From the NCBI RefSeq assembly GCF_000496835.1, contig NZ_KI543236.1:707636-771635 (forward strand): a stretch of 64,000 nt of DNA, read 5' to 3'. The DNA is from Thalassobacillus devorans MSP14 (lineage in GTDB: Bacteria > Bacillota > Bacilli > Bacillales > Halobacillaceae). The notes under the pieces are model-generated. The model saw only the letters and a list, made by a program, of their open reading frames with translations. It was not told where the DNA came from and did no database searches. Numbering within the stretch: position 1 is the stretch's first letter; the number at the start of each line of letters is the position of its first letter. The translations under genes and the position numbers were made by a program. Below are positions 8,020 through 16,961 of the stretch, one piece after another.

Positions 8020-8541
8020 ATGCAAAAACAAGTGTTATTCATTCAAGGTGCCGGGGAAGGGGCATATGAACTAGACGGAGTATTGTCGGCATATTTACAA
8101 GATGCACTTGGCCCTGAATATGATGTACTTTATCCTGAAATGCCTAACGAAGGCGAACCTGATTATGGAACATGGAAAGTTCAGATTGAAGAATTTCTCA
8201 GCAGGCTGAATGGCGAGGTAATTCTTGTTGGACACTCTGTGGGCGGTTCAGTGCTTTTGAAATATCTTACTCATGAAAAGGTTACAAATCATATTACGGG
8301 GGTGCTGCTTATCGCACCACCATATGATGAGTCTGTTTTGCCTGAAGCGTCTTCTTTAAAATTTGACCAGTTGCCAAGAATGTTCTTTTATCATAGCCGC
8401 GATGATGAAATTGTACCTTTTTCACATCTTACCTTTTTTGCCGAGAAACTGCCGAAAGCAGCCATTCGGAAGTTTGATGGGCGTGGACATCAATTTTGCA
8501 ACGATTTGTCCGAAGTGGTTATGGATATAAAAGGTTTATAA
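8020..8541 (+). CDS. Alpha/beta hydrolase, RBBP9/YdeN-like
   Basis: I choose ATG 8020 because AAGGGGGAAG stands 5-10 bases before it and the 183 upstream in-frame bases encode no conserved sequence; the product is 173 residues. The nucleophile elbow GHSVGGS is near residue 71, an acid in DDEIVPFSH near 128, and the histidine in GRGHQF near 152, so the Ser-Asp-His triad is complete. The small size and lack of a lid match the RBBP9/YdeN serine hydrolases. The substrate is unknown. It is monocistronic. Confidence 0.85.
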   Translation: MQKQVLFIQGAGEGAYELDGVLSAYLQDALGPEYDVLYPEMPNEGEPDYGTWKVQIEEFLSRLNGEVILVGHSVGGSVLLKYLTHEKVTNHITGVLLIAPPYDESVLPEASSLKFDQLPRMFFYHSRDDEIVPFSHLTFFAEKLPKAAIRKFDGRGHQFCNDLSEVVMDIKGL

Positions 8542-8611
8542 TCCGTGTCCTGTGGAACGATTTGCCGCAAGGGCTTCTATTAAGGAAAGAACTAAAGCAA
8601 AAGAAAATGAA

Positions 8612-8652
8612 AGTAAAAACAAGCACAGAGCAAAAACTCTGAGCTTGTTTAT
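8612..8652. terminator. Bidirectional terminator between the hydrolase and pbuX
   Basis: AAACAAGCACAGAG and CTCTGAGCTTGTTT pair with one internal mismatch around a CAAAAA loop. The T-run on the minus strand serves pbuX. Confidence 0.8.
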
Positions 8653-8661
8653 GTGCTGCTA

Positions 8662-9951
8662 TCAGGAAGCTTTCTTTTCTTTTAATGTGGTTACGTTCAC
8701 GTTGCGTGGAGTCATATGAAATACGATATTAAGCACGATAGCGGTCACACTGCCGGCAACGATCCCATTACTCGTCAGAATCTGAATACCAGATGGCAGC
8801 TGGGCAAACAGCTCAGGAACGACTGTCACGCCAAGCCCCATGCCAACGGAGCAGGCAACGATCATGGAGTTCTCTGGAGAATCAGCAATCACGCTGCTCA
8901 GCATTTTGATGCCCTGGGAGATGACCATTCCGAACATCGCCACCATCGCTCCTCCGAGCACAGCGGCTGGAATGATGGTCGTCAAGGCAGCAATTTTCGG
9001 AATGAACCCTAAGGTGACCAACAGCAGACCAGTTACCAGAATCACTTTTCGAGATTTCACTCCTGTCATGTGGACGAGACCGACATTTTGGGAGAAGGCT
9101 GTATAAGGGAAAGCATTGAAGATGCCTCCAAGAAAAATGGCAAGACCTTCGGCGCGATAGCCTTTTGCCAGGTCTGTTTCGTTTATTTTCTTCCCGGTCA
9201 GGTCGCTCAGCGCAAAGTAGACGCCGGTAGATTCCACGAGTGAAACCATCGCCACCAATATCATCGTCAGGATTGCGGACCATTCAAAGGTTGGCATTCC
9301 AAAGTAAAACGGTTCTACCATATGGAAATAGGATGCTTCACCTACAGCTGAGACGTCCACTTTTCCGGCAAGGGCAGCTGCGATCGTACCAGCGATGATT
9401 CCAAGTAAAATCGCGATCGCCCGGGTAAAGCCTTTGGTAAAGCGATAAATCAATATGATAAATAAGAGCGTACCGAACGCCAGAGATATGTTGGTGATCG
9501 AACCGAAATCTCTGGCGCCCTGTCCGCCACCCATATTATTGATGGCCACGGGAATCAAGGTGATTCCGATAACGGTGACAACCGTTCCTGTAACAACCGG
9601 CGGGAAAAAGCGCACCAGCTTCCCGAAAATACTGCTGATGATTACAACAAATAGTCCGCTAGCGAGAATCGCTCCATAAATAGCTGAAATCCCATACTCA
9701 CCTCCGATGGCAATCATCGGAGCAACCGCCGTGAATGTACATCCGAGTACCACAGGCAGCCCGATTCCTAAGAAACGGTTGCTGACGATTTGAAGAATCG
9801 TCGCTATCCCGCACATCAGAAGGTCGATGGCGACCAGGTAAGTCAGCTGTTCAGAAGTGAGTCCGAGGGCTCCTCCAACAATTAAGGGAATTAAAACGGC
9901 ACCCGTGTACATGGCAAGCAGATGCTGCAGTCCTAAAGTGAAAGTTTTCAT
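8662..9951 (-). CDS. pbuX: Xanthine permease, NCS2 family
   Basis: The 429-residue protein has about 12-14 hydrophobic helices and NCS2 features ([21 protein letters not shown] at the start; [14 protein letters not shown] motif in the middle; [16 protein letters not shown] late). It imports xanthine with H+ symport. It is translationally coupled to xpt: its ATG overlaps the xpt TGA (ATGA). With the guanine riboswitch upstream, this is the standard Bacillus xpt-pbuX salvage operon. Confidence 0.96.
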   Translation of the reverse strand: MKTFTLGLQHLLAMYTGAVLIPLIVGGALGLTSEQLTYLVAIDLLMCGIATILQIVSNRFLGIGLPVVLGCTFTAVAPMIAIGGEYGISAIYGAILASGLFVVIISSIFGKLVRFFPPVVTGTVVTVIGITLIPVAINNMGGGQGARDFGSITNISLAFGTLLFIILIYRFTKGFTRAIAILLGIIAGTIAAALAGKVDVSAVGEASYFHMVEPFYFGMPTFEWSAILTMILVAMVSLVESTGVYFALSDLTGKKINETDLAKGYRAEGLAIFLGGIFNAFPYTAFSQNVGLVHMTGVKSRKVILVTGLLLVTLGFIPKIAALTTIIPAAVLGGAMVAMFGMVISQGIKMLSSVIADSPENSMIVACSVGMGLGVTVVPELFAQLPSGIQILTSNGIVAGSVTAIVLNIVFHMTPRNVNVTTLKEKKAS

Positions 9952-10532
9952 GTTAACGCACGCTCCTTGTCAAAAGTGATATGCTTATCATGCATGGATG
10001 AAATGGTTGCCAGGGATTCTACCCGGATTCCTTGCTGACGTAATATCTTTCCGCCGTTCTGGAACCCTTTTTCAATAACGATGCCGACGCCTGCAAGACT
10101 TGCTCCCGCCTGCTTTATAATTTCAATCATCCCCGAGACCGCCTGGCCATTGGCTAAAAAGTCATCGATAATGAGAATGGAATCATCCGGAGATAGAAAG
10201 TCTTTGGAAATCGTGATGTTATTCATTTCTTTTTTCGTAAATGAATATACCTCCGCAGAAAAATGATCAGCCAGCGTAATAGGCTTTCGTTTTTTGGCAA
10301 ACACCACCGGAACGCCCACGACCAATCCAGCCATCGTTGCCGGAGCGATGCCCGATGATTCCAGTGTCAGGATCCTCGTCACGGTGGCATCCGAAAATCT
10401 GTCTGCGAACTCCTGGCCGATTTTCTGCATCAGGAATGGATCAATCTGATGGTTGAGGAAAGAATCGACCTTGATGACGGTATCGGATAATACATTTCCT
10501 TGGGTTACAATTTTCTGTTCTAGTAAATCCAT
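9948..10532 (-). CDS. xpt: Xanthine phosphoribosyltransferase
   Basis: I start at the ATG giving [19 protein letters not shown] (194 residues, as in B. subtilis Xpt), which has AAAGGGGATA just upstream; earlier in-frame codons lie in the leader. The PRPP-binding motif is [18 protein letters not shown]. The enzyme converts xanthine plus PRPP to XMP in purine salvage. Transcription is gated by the guanine riboswitch upstream; a fragment of a dispersed repeat lies in the leader between the terminator and the start codon. Confidence 0.96.
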   Translation of the reverse strand: MDLLEQKIVTQGNVLSDTVIKVDSFLNHQIDPFLMQKIGQEFADRFSDATVTRILTLESSGIAPATMAGLVVGVPVVFAKKRKPITLADHFSAEVYSFTKKEMNNITISKDFLSPDDSILIIDDFLANGQAVSGMIEIIKQAGASLAGVGIVIEKGFQNGGKILRQQGIRVESLATISSMHDKHITFDKERALT

Positions 10533-10611
10533 GATTATCCCCTTTCCAGGAAGTATTAGAAAAATTTGATTCTTTAATCCTTTTAACAAAGTTAAACTTT
10601 ATGAAAATATA

Positions 10612-10652
10612 AAAAGCCCGCTTTCCATTTCACTATGAGGAAAGCGAGCTTT
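10612..10652 (-). terminator. Riboswitch-controlled terminator (expression platform) of xpt-pbuX
   Basis: On the minus strand AAAGCTCGCTTTCC pairs with GGAAAGCGGGCTTT across a 12-base loop and is followed by TTTTAT. It lies 70 bases after the aptamer, the expected place for the expression platform. A second hairpin (about 10682-10710) lies between the aptamer and this terminator. Confidence 0.85.
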
Positions 10653-10723
10653 GTCTTCATTTTATCAATGACAAATAGAATAGAGGGCGGACGAACATCC
10701 CCGCTCTATGGACAGGCTGCTTT

Positions 10724-10788
10724 TCATAGTCGGTTCATTTACGGTAAACCGGTAGAGACTTGCAGGCCATATCCCTGCGATTATATGA
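10724..10788 (-). promoter_or_regulatory. Purine (guanine-type) riboswitch aptamer
   Basis: Reading the minus strand, the segment shows the conserved purine aptamer: TCATATAATCGC (P1 and J1/2), GGATATGGCCTGC, the J2/3 word TCTCTACC, the loop words GTTTACCGTAAAT and GAACC, and the closing GACTATGA. The base that pairs with the ligand is the C of GACTAT, which marks guanine/hypoxanthine rather than adenine specificity. A -10 box TATAAT occurs on the minus strand at 10793-10798, so the aptamer is at the very start of the transcript. Confidence 0.95.
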
Positions 10789-11066
10789 AAAGATTATAAG
10801 TTGGATGATTTAAATACGAATAATAAGTAATTATGATTATATATTGTTCGTATAATAAATAATCTACATGAAAAATTCCCGGATGTCAAAGCATTTTAAA
10901 CATATAATCTAAAGTCAGCCCTGTAATCGCTCAAATTGTTTATAAACGGAAATATTTTGAAAATTATCTTGTGAAAATGGGGAGGCATTGGAATAATTAA
11001 AAGTGACGCTTCAAAATCGGTTTTTAGTTTGTAGGAGTTACAGCTTTTACAGAAAGAAGGGGAGAC

Positions 11067-11978
11067 ATGGAACATGTTATTGATGTAAAAGGGTTATCGA
11101 AAAGTTTCGGCAGTGTCCAGGCGGTAAAGGACATGTCCTTTACCGTATCCCAAGGGGAAATTTTCGGAATCATCGGACCAAACGGAGCGGGTAAAACGAC
11201 CACCCTTGAAATGCTGGAAGGCATCCTGAAACCGGACAACGGTACGATAGATGTGTTGGGGCTTGATCCGAGCAGACAGTTGAGGAAGTTGAACAACCGA
11301 ATTGGTGTCCAATTTCAAGCTACTTCCATTCAGAAGAAAATGAAAGTAAAAGAAGCACTTGATCTTTTTTCATCTTTTTATAAGCAGGCAACGCAAAAAG
11401 AGTATTTAATCGAGATTTTGGGCTTGGGGGATAAGTTGAATGTTGCTTTTGAGGATTTGTCAGGTGGTTGGAAACAGCGGTTGACCCTTGCGCTGGCAAC
11501 GCTTCATAAACCGGAGATATTATTCCTCGATGAGCCGAGTATGGGACTCGATCCTCATGCCCGCCGGGAAATGTGGTCGATGATCAAGCTGATGAGAGAG
11601 CAGGGAAGTACGATAGTGATTACCACGCATTACATGGAAGAGGCGGAGAAGCTGTGTGACCGGGTGGCAATGATATACAGTGGACATTTGAAAGCATTGA
11701 ATACACCGGTAGAACTGCTGAATGAAATGAAAGCTCATTACCTGGCTTTTGAAAGCGATGGCCTGGAGTATGAATACCTGATTACAGTTCCGGGAGTGGC
11801 GCGGGTAGAGCAGGAAGGCGATTCGTTCAAGGTTTTCAGTGAGGATCAGCAAATGACTGCTTACCATATTTTCAATTACTGTCACGATAAAGGCATCAGT
11901 CTGACTAACTTCAAGTTTGAAAAAGGATCCCTCGATGACTTATTCGTTCACTACCTGGAAAAGGGGCAGACGGGATGA
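11067..11978 (+). CDS. ABC transporter ATP-binding protein
   Basis: The 303-residue protein has Walker A GPNGAGKTT (about residues 35-43), a Q-loop in VQFQATSIQ, the signature LSGGWKQR, Walker B ILFLDEPSMGLDP and the H-loop TTHYMEEAEKLCD. The order and C-terminal extension fit drug/antibiotic-type ABC-2 exporters (DrrA-like). AGAAGGGGAGA precedes the ATG. It overlaps the permease gene by ATGA, so the two are coupled. The exported substrate is unknown. The 270-base gap upstream contains no gene that I can support. Confidence 0.93.
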   Translation: MEHVIDVKGLSKSFGSVQAVKDMSFTVSQGEIFGIIGPNGAGKTTTLEMLEGILKPDNGTIDVLGLDPSRQLRKLNNRIGVQFQATSIQKKMKVKEALDLFSSFYKQATQKEYLIEILGLGDKLNVAFEDLSGGWKQRLTLALATLHKPEILFLDEPSMGLDPHARREMWSMIKLMREQGSTIVITTHYMEEAEKLCDRVAMIYSGHLKALNTPVELLNEMKAHYLAFESDGLEYEYLITVPGVARVEQEGDSFKVFSEDQQMTAYHIFNYCHDKGISLTNFKFEKGSLDDLFVHYLEKGQTG

Positions 11979-12715
11979 TACAAGTAATGAAGCTCGCAAG
12001 TATCGAAACGAAAATGTTTTTCAGGGATCGTCTCAGTGTATTCTGGACGTTTTTGTTTCCTGTCGCCATGATTTGGCTGTTCGGTTCCATGTTCGTCGGG
12101 AATGAAATGAACGGCCTTTCTTTTGCCCAGATGTTTGTCCCTTCCTGGATCGGTGTCAATATCGTTACCACATCGTTTTTCACACTCGGAACCGTATTAG
12201 CCGGATACCGGGAAACGGGCGTTTTGCGACGCTATCAGTCTACTCCGCTTCAGCCCTGGAAAATCCTTGCCGCTCATACAGTGCAAGGGACGGTTATTTT
12301 CTTTATTTCTGCTGTACTGCTGATGGTGTTCGGGATGCTGTTATACGATCTAACGCTGCCTGCATACATGGGTAGTACGATTGCAGCCTTATTGATCAGT
12401 ATCGCTGCATTTTTCCCGTTTGCGTTGTTTTTGACCTCTTTGGCTAAAAACACCCAGGCTGCTGCAGCAATCAGTTCGTTATTTTTGAATCTCATGTTGT
12501 TCTTGTCAGGGGCTACGTTCCCGCTGGAGTTCATGCCGACAGTCCTCCAGTATGTGGCTAAAATCCTGCCACTCTACTATGTCATCATCATGTTACGTGG
12601 TACATGGAACGAGTCTCCGATTACAGAATATGGGGTCGAGATAGGTATATTATTAGGAATAGCCGTAATATCTACCATTCTGGCTTCACGCTTTTTCCGC
12701 TGGAGTGGAAAGTAG
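11975..12715 (+). CDS. ABC-2 type transporter permease
   Basis: The 246-residue protein has six hydrophobic helices and the ABC-2 features ETGVLRRYQSTPLQPWKIL (cytoplasmic coupling segment) and FLSGATFPLEFMPTVLQYV before the last helices. It pairs with the ATPase encoded directly upstream (4-base ATGA overlap) to form an exporter in the cell membrane. No regulator gene is in the same operon. Confidence 0.92.
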   Translation: MIQVMKLASIETKMFFRDRLSVFWTFLFPVAMIWLFGSMFVGNEMNGLSFAQMFVPSWIGVNIVTTSFFTLGTVLAGYRETGVLRRYQSTPLQPWKILAAHTVQGTVIFFISAVLLMVFGMLLYDLTLPAYMGSTIAALLISIAAFFPFALFLTSLAKNTQAAAAISSLFLNLMLFLSGATFPLEFMPTVLQYVAKILPLYYVIIMLRGTWNESPITEYGVEIGILLGIAVISTILASRFFRWSGK

Positions 12716-12749
12716 CAAGCATAATTCATTTCTTAACCTGGCTGGAAGG

Positions 12750-12778
12750 TTGAATTGTAACAGAATTTTTATTATAAT
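12750..12778 (+). promoter_or_regulatory. Promoter of tRNA-Leu
   Basis: TTGAAT (12750-12755), exactly 17 bases, then TATAAT (12773-12778), 29 bases before the first base of the tRNA. Confidence 0.8.
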
Positions 12779-12807
12779 ACCGATTGAAAAAATAATTCAA
12801 AATTCCC

Positions 12808-12891
12808 GGCGAAGTGGTGGAATTGGCAGACACGCTTGACTCAAAATCAAGTGCCTTCCCGGGCGTGTGGGTTCGAGTCCCACCTTCGCCA
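12808..12891 (+). tRNA. tRNA-Leu (anticodon CAA)
   Basis: The acceptor arms GGCGAAG and CTTCGCC pair perfectly. The anticodon stem CTTGA/TCAAG encloses the loop CTCAAAA with anticodon CAA at 12842-12844. A long class II variable arm (TGCCTTCCCGGGCG region) and a T arm GTGGGTTCGAGTCCCAC are present, all typical of tRNA-Leu reading UUG. CCA is not encoded. It stands alone with its own promoter and terminator. Confidence 0.97.
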
Positions 12892-12899
12892 CTTGGTTC

Positions 12900-12932
12900 G
12901 AAAGAGCTCTCAGATCGAGGGCTCTTTTTTAT
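12900..12932 (+). terminator. Terminator of tRNA-Leu
   Basis: AAAGAGCTCTC and GAGGGCTCTTT form a stem with one wobble, followed by a T-run. It overlaps the 3' end of the convergent TetR gene. Confidence 0.85.
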
Positions 12933-13533
12933 GCCATGTGGGGAGGACGTATTTCGTTTTGAAGGCGGTCTTCATCGGTTCAGCTTTCAGGAGGGCCGAT
13001 AGTTGTTCGGCCATATATGATGAGGGATGCTTCAATCCGCCGTTGACCCACTCGATGATCATTCCGAGAATCGCATAAGAGTGAAAACTTGCTTGTAAGT
13101 CAGGGTTGACGTCCGGATTAGATGGGAAGGCTGGGAGGTCTTCGAATGCCAGCTTTTTCAATGTCTGAATAAACTTTTCCTGGAAGCCTGGCAAAGCGTT
13201 AGAGCGGATGACAATCTGATAGAACTTTGAGTTTCGTTCCACATGGTCGAAAATTTTTATGACAGATGAAGAGAGGCTGGGCACTTCGAGCGTTTCCTTG
13301 TCGTTATATGGTTCCCGGTAAGACTCAATCAAGCCGGTCATGACATCTTCAATGATTTCATCCAGCAAATCTTCTTTGTATTTATAATGCTTGTAAAAGG
13401 TACCCCGATTATAATCGGCGGTCGTAACGATATCAGTAATTGTGATATCCTGGAAATCTTTTTCCTCCATTAAGGTGAGGAGGGAGTTTTGCAACGCCTT
13501 CTTCGTCCGTCTGACTCGTTTATCTTTATCCAT
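12910..13533 (-). CDS. TetR/AcrR family regulator
   Basis: The start is the ATG at 13533 (MDKDKRVRRTKKAL), because CAGGAGGCGGAGAGG sits immediately upstream; the longer frame adds 24 unrelated residues. The product is 207 residues. The TetR helix-turn-helix is at about residues 8-55 (TADYNRGTFYKHYKYKEDLL) and the C-terminal half resembles the TetR_C_33 domain. No target gene is obvious; upstream, on the opposite strand, is only a possible cysteine-rich micro-ORF. Confidence 0.88.
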   Translation of the reverse strand: MDKDKRVRRTKKALQNSLLTLMEEKDFQDITITDIVTTADYNRGTFYKHYKYKEDLLDEIIEDVMTGLIESYREPYNDKETLEVPSLSSSVIKIFDHVERNSKFYQIVIRSNALPGFQEKFIQTLKKLAFEDLPAFPSNPDVNPDLQASFHSYAILGMIIEWVNGGLKHPSSYMAEQLSALLKAEPMKTAFKTKYVLPTWHKKEPSI

Positions 13534-13696
13534 CCTCTCCGCCTCCTGTCTGATTTTTAATTGTTTACCCAACAATCCCATAAGTAATTGTTGACTATCA
13601 AACAAACGCTCTGATTACGTTCATTATACTTAAAAGTGCAGGTTATTGCACATTTGTATAAACGGAATGAAAGCGCATTAAAAGGAGGCGTTTTAT

Positions 13697-13756
13697 ATCG
13701 CCCACGGCTACCATTGCTGTAAATGTTCACAACGCTGCACCAGTATGTTTTCTTAA
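13697..13756 (+). CDS. Possible cysteine-rich micro-ORF (19 aa, non-ATG start)
   Basis: A textbook AAAGGAGG (13681-13688) stands 8 bases before an ATC codon that opens a 19-codon frame encoding AHGYHCCKCSQRCTSMFS after the first residue. Four cysteines and two histidines in such a short peptide could bind metal. No ATG/GTG/TTG is present at the right spacing, so either ATC is used or the start has been lost. The call rests only on the ribosome binding site and composition. Confidence 0.25.
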   Translation: MAHGYHCCKCSQRCTSMFS

Positions 13757-13781
13757 CATCAGAGAAAGAGCACCACCCATT

Positions 13782-15101
13782 TTAATGGATGGTGAATTCT
13801 TCTTTAAGCAAATATCCTAGCTGCGGGAAGCGGAGTCCGGTTTTCCAGCCTCCCACACCTTTCAGGTTATATTTTTTCACAAGGCGGAACTTCGGGAGCA
13901 GGGACCGGGCATCTTCAAACCACACTTCGTGCGGATCACCGTTTTTATCTGTATAACGGAAGGAAGGGTTAGCATGATAGTAATTATACTGGATGCTGCT
14001 TGCATAATCCGCAGCAATACTTAATGCTTTTTCCTGGGAGTAGGCCTCCGCATATTCCTCATCAGCCAGATTCCAATCATATGCATACATGGCGATTCCT
14101 AAATAAATCTTTTCACCAGGAATGACAGAAGTTGCGTACTCAAGAGTCTTGTCTACTTTTTTAATCGGGGCAATCGGGCCCGGATCACCCCCGGCCCAAT
14201 GCCAGTCATAGGTCATTAAAAACAAGAAGTCGGCATGAGTACCGAGGGTCTGGTAGTCGTAGGCTGCATGATAAGCAGGGTTGCGATCACCTTTCATCGG
14301 GGGAATTGCCAGGCCGACATTGGCGCCAATTTTATCAAGACGGCTGCTTAGCTTTTTAATAAAGTTGTTGAAATTAGATCGGTCTTTCGGGTGAAGGCTT
14401 TCAAAATCGATGATTACTCCCTTATACTCTTTTTGGTGCACTAATGTTGCGATGTTTTCAATTAACTGCCGCTGTTTTTCAGCATTTGCCAACAAAACAT
14501 GGGCAAGGTCGGGGTCAAAGCCTTCAGTGGTCAAGTTTGTAATGGTAGCATAAGGTTTCATCCCTTTTTTCCAGGCAAGTTCGATTGATTCTTCTCCGTG
14601 CAGGCTGCTTAAAGTTCCATTCGAATCAGGGCGATATTCAAAAAAGCTGATGGCATCCAGGTAATTACTATAAAAATTCATAGCCCATTTGTTTTCGCTC
14701 GGAGTGGAGGGAACAAAGAAAGCCCCGATGGTAGCGTCCCTTTTTTTACTTTGGGGAATCTGTAGTCGCTGTCCATTGAACACAATGCGAGAAGAAAGCC
14801 CATTCGTTTGCATTAGATTTTCGATAGATGTCTGATGAAGATTGGCTATTTTCCACAGTGTATCGCCACGTTCTACTACATACGTGTTACCAGGTACCAG
14901 TAAGGACTGACCAGGCAAAAGTTTCGCTGGATCTGCAACCCCGTTGATTTCCTGCAGTTCTTTGGGGGAACGATCGTACACTTCAGCAATTCTCCACAGG
15001 GTGTCATTCTTCTTAACCGTATAAATGATACTTGCATGGCTCGATGATATGGGCGCGAGACAAAGGATACTTAATATAAGGATGAAAACTAACTTTTTCA
15101 T
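13782..15101 (-). CDS. ydhD: LysM-GH18 spore glycosylase, YdhD-like
   Basis: The 439-residue length equals that of B. subtilis YdhD. A signal peptide (MKKLVFILILSILCLAPISSSHA) is followed by two LysM domains (about residues 26-70 and 73-117: YTVKKNDTLWRIAEVY, YVVERGDTLWKIANLH) and a glycosyl hydrolase 18 domain, with the catalytic motif YKGVIIDFESL (Glu as proton donor) and FLMTYDWHW. YaaH/YdhD proteins degrade cortex peptidoglycan fragments during germination. A hairpin with weak T-run overlaps the 3' end. The signal peptide implies export, perhaps to the forespore intermembrane space. Confidence 0.9.
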   Translation of the reverse strand: MKKLVFILILSILCLAPISSSHASIIYTVKKNDTLWRIAEVYDRSPKELQEINGVADPAKLLPGQSLLVPGNTYVVERGDTLWKIANLHQTSIENLMQTNGLSSRIVFNGQRLQIPQSKKRDATIGAFFVPSTPSENKWAMNFYSNYLDAISFFEYRPDSNGTLSSLHGEESIELAWKKGMKPYATITNLTTEGFDPDLAHVLLANAEKQRQLIENIATLVHQKEYKGVIIDFESLHPKDRSNFNNFIKKLSSRLDKIGANVGLAIPPMKGDRNPAYHAAYDYQTLGTHADFLFLMTYDWHWAGGDPGPIAPIKKVDKTLEYATSVIPGEKIYLGIAMYAYDWNLADEEYAEAYSQEKALSIAADYASSIQYNYYHANPSFRYTDKNGDPHEVWFEDARSLLPKFRLVKKYNLKGVGGWKTGLRFPQLGYLLKEEFTIH

Positions 15102-15215
15102 AAGCAGGCCCTTTCTATATTGTTTTCATGTCCATAGTCTGAGCCGAATGAATATCATTATGCAGCTTGTTTATTATTGAGACATTGTTAAATCTCCGTG
15201 TTGATCTTCCATATA

Positions 15216-15790
15216 AGCTCCCAATAGCTGAAGACTCAGTTTCAAGATGGTTGGGTCCGTTACCATGAGTGGAAGGGAATGGTCCGGGAAACAACTCGCT
15301 TTCCTGCGGGGGACCTGGCAAGCTTCCTCGGGCTAAAGCCCTGTGGGATCTTGCCTAGACCCTTCTCCCGCGGGAGTCTCGCCGTTTCCCTCCCCATCCA
15401 GCCAGTTTTGTATTAAACGGACCCTTTACAAAGAGAAAGAATGTAGCTGAAATCTTCATCCTGAGGCATTTTACAAAGGGTGTAGAGGCATTAAAATCTT
15501 CAATCATAGGACAGTTTTCTTCGGCTGATTTTGAGAACTTCCCACGGCAAGGGGGCGTAGGGAAACGGTGAGACTCCTCGAAAATGCTACGCATTTCCTT
15601 CGTGCGTGGGTTAAGTCAAGATGAAAATTCAAAGTCCTGTGGGAGCTGAGTGATAGATGAGGCCCCGCAAGTCGAAGCCTGAGGAGACTCAGCACACGCC
15701 CACGGAAAGCGAATCGTTTCCCGAAGCCCCGCAACTCCAACAATATCTCGAAATCAAGTCTTCCACAATACGGCCATAATGTTGAATAAT
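15216..15790. repeat. Composite inverted-repeat element, copy 2
   Basis: This gap between genes holds the same two-unit arrangement as the 5.0-5.5 kb region. The left flank GAAGACTCAGTTTCAAGAT (15233-15251) matches 5008-5026. Unit 1 (about 15274-15396) contains CGGGAAACAACTCGCTTTCC and GGGAGTCTCGCCGTTTCCC; unit 2 (about 15535-15735) is inverted (GGGAAACGGTGAGACTCC ... CCCACGGAAAGCGAAT). The right end AAGTCTTCCACAATACGGCC...GTTGAATAA (15756-15789) is the inverse of the left end of copy 1 at 4981-5012. The ORFs that cross it are palindrome shadows. Confidence 0.8.
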
Positions 15791-15838
15791 AAAAACCATG
15801 AAGCCGACGGTGGAACAGCCGGTTTCATGGTTTTTTCA
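15790..15838 (-). terminator. Terminator of the ZIP transporter gene
   Basis: AAAAACCATGAA and TTCATGGTTTTTT pair around an internal GCCG/CGGC element; symmetric enough to work both ways. Confidence 0.75.
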
Positions 15839-16651
15839 CCCCAATGCGACGTCAAGTATCATCATGACAGTGAATCCTATCATTAAGGTCATTGACGCCA
15901 GGTCTTTATTTCCTTCCTCCTGAGACCCTGGAATAACTTCTTCCGCAACGACAAAAATCATAGCACCTGCAGCAAAGCTTAAGGCATAAGGTAAAAGAGG
16001 CTCGACTAATGTAACGGCTAACACCCCGATGACTGCGGAGACCGGTTCAACCATACCGGAAAATTGACCGTAAAAGAAGCTTTTTCTGCGTGAAATCCCG
16101 TCTCTTCGCAGCGGCAGGGAAACGGCAACTCCTTCCGGAAAGTTTTGAATACCGATTCCTAATCCTAGAGCCACCGCTCCGGCCAGAGATGATTCAGGGA
16201 AGCCGGCGGCAGCAGCGCCGAAGGCTACCCCGACGGCAAGACCTTCCGGGATGTTATGCAATGTAATCGCAAGCACCAGTAGCGTACTTCGCCGTTTTTT
16301 ATTCGGCTGGAACCCTTCTGCTTCTGTCATCGAGGAACCCGGGTGGAGGTGGGGGATGATTTTATCAACACTCCAGAGAAACACTCCACCCAGCATGAAG
16401 CCCACAGCGGCTGGTATCCATGCGGCTATATCATCTTTCTCTGCCATATCCAGCGCAGGTGCGAGGAGTGACCAGAAACTCGCGGCGATCATGACTCCTC
16501 CGGCAAAACCTAACATCCCGTCTAACAGCTTTTGATTCATCGTTTTCGTTGTAAATACAAGGGCTGCTCCCAACGCTGTCATACCCCAGGTGAAAAGGGT
16601 GGCGATCAGTGCCTGTACCATGGGAGGCAAATTTAAAAATATATCAATCAT
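15836..16651 (-). CDS. ZIP family divalent metal transporter
   Basis: The 271-residue protein has eight predicted helices with the ZIP signatures: [20 protein letters not shown] in helix 4 (HNxPEG metal site) and [15 protein letters not shown] in helix 5 (QNxPEG), and a short loop PHLHPGSS between helices 3 and 4. It belongs to the GufA/ZupT-like branch that takes up Zn2+ and other divalent ions. AGGAGGAATACCAGC lies just upstream of the ATG. It is monocistronic. The 310-base gap upstream has no ORF and no clear metal-regulator box that I can see. Confidence 0.92.
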   Translation of the reverse strand: MIDIFLNLPPMVQALIATLFTWGMTALGAALVFTTKTMNQKLLDGMLGFAGGVMIAASFWSLLAPALDMAEKDDIAAWIPAAVGFMLGGVFLWSVDKIIPHLHPGSSMTEAEGFQPNKKRRSTLLVLAITLHNIPEGLAVGVAFGAAAAGFPESSLAGAVALGLGIGIQNFPEGVAVSLPLRRDGISRRKSFFYGQFSGMVEPVSAVIGVLAVTLVEPLLPYALSFAAGAMIFVVAEEVIPGSQEEGNKDLASMTLMIGFTVMMILDVALG

Positions 16652-16894
16652 TGCTGGTATTCCTCCTGTGATGTTTGTTTTAATTCAATAAAAAGTTTCC
16701 TTAGGTAAAAAGTTTAAGCTTTAGGAAAATAAAAGTCAATGCTTCATAGATTTTCTATTGAAATTTTCAGTTTTTACAGTCAAATCATGATAAATAAAAG
16801 AGGCAAGATATACCAGTTCCCTTAAGTGGCAAGCAGCTAACCTATTATTCCGCCAATCAGAAAGATCGGATTTGACGTCAGGATACTAAGATGG

Positions 16895-16920
16895 GTTTTT
16901 AAATGATGTAAAGTGGGAAA
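16895..16920 (+). promoter_or_regulatory. Possible sigma-B promoter of the DUF1206 gene
   Basis: GTTTTT (16895-16900), 14 bases, GGGAAA (16915-16920) resembles the sigma-B consensus GTTTAA-N12..14-GGGWAW (good -10, partial -35). It lies 41 bases before the ATG. No good sigma-A promoter is seen nearby. Confidence 0.4.
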
Positions 16921-16961
16921 GGAAGAGTTGAAACGGATTAAAAGTGAAGTGAGGGTTCAGA

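Noticed and set aside
9950-10600. Adenine-type riboswitch in front of xpt
   Set aside because: The ligand-pairing base is C (GACTAT), which indicates guanine; the gene context is also xpt-pbuX.
15355-15743. Two 79-residue minus-strand ORFs in the 15.3-15.7 kb gap, and similar 60-64 residue ORFs at 5.06-5.5 kb
   Set aside because: They are made of the palindromic repeat and have no ribosome binding site; similar ORFs arise on both strands.
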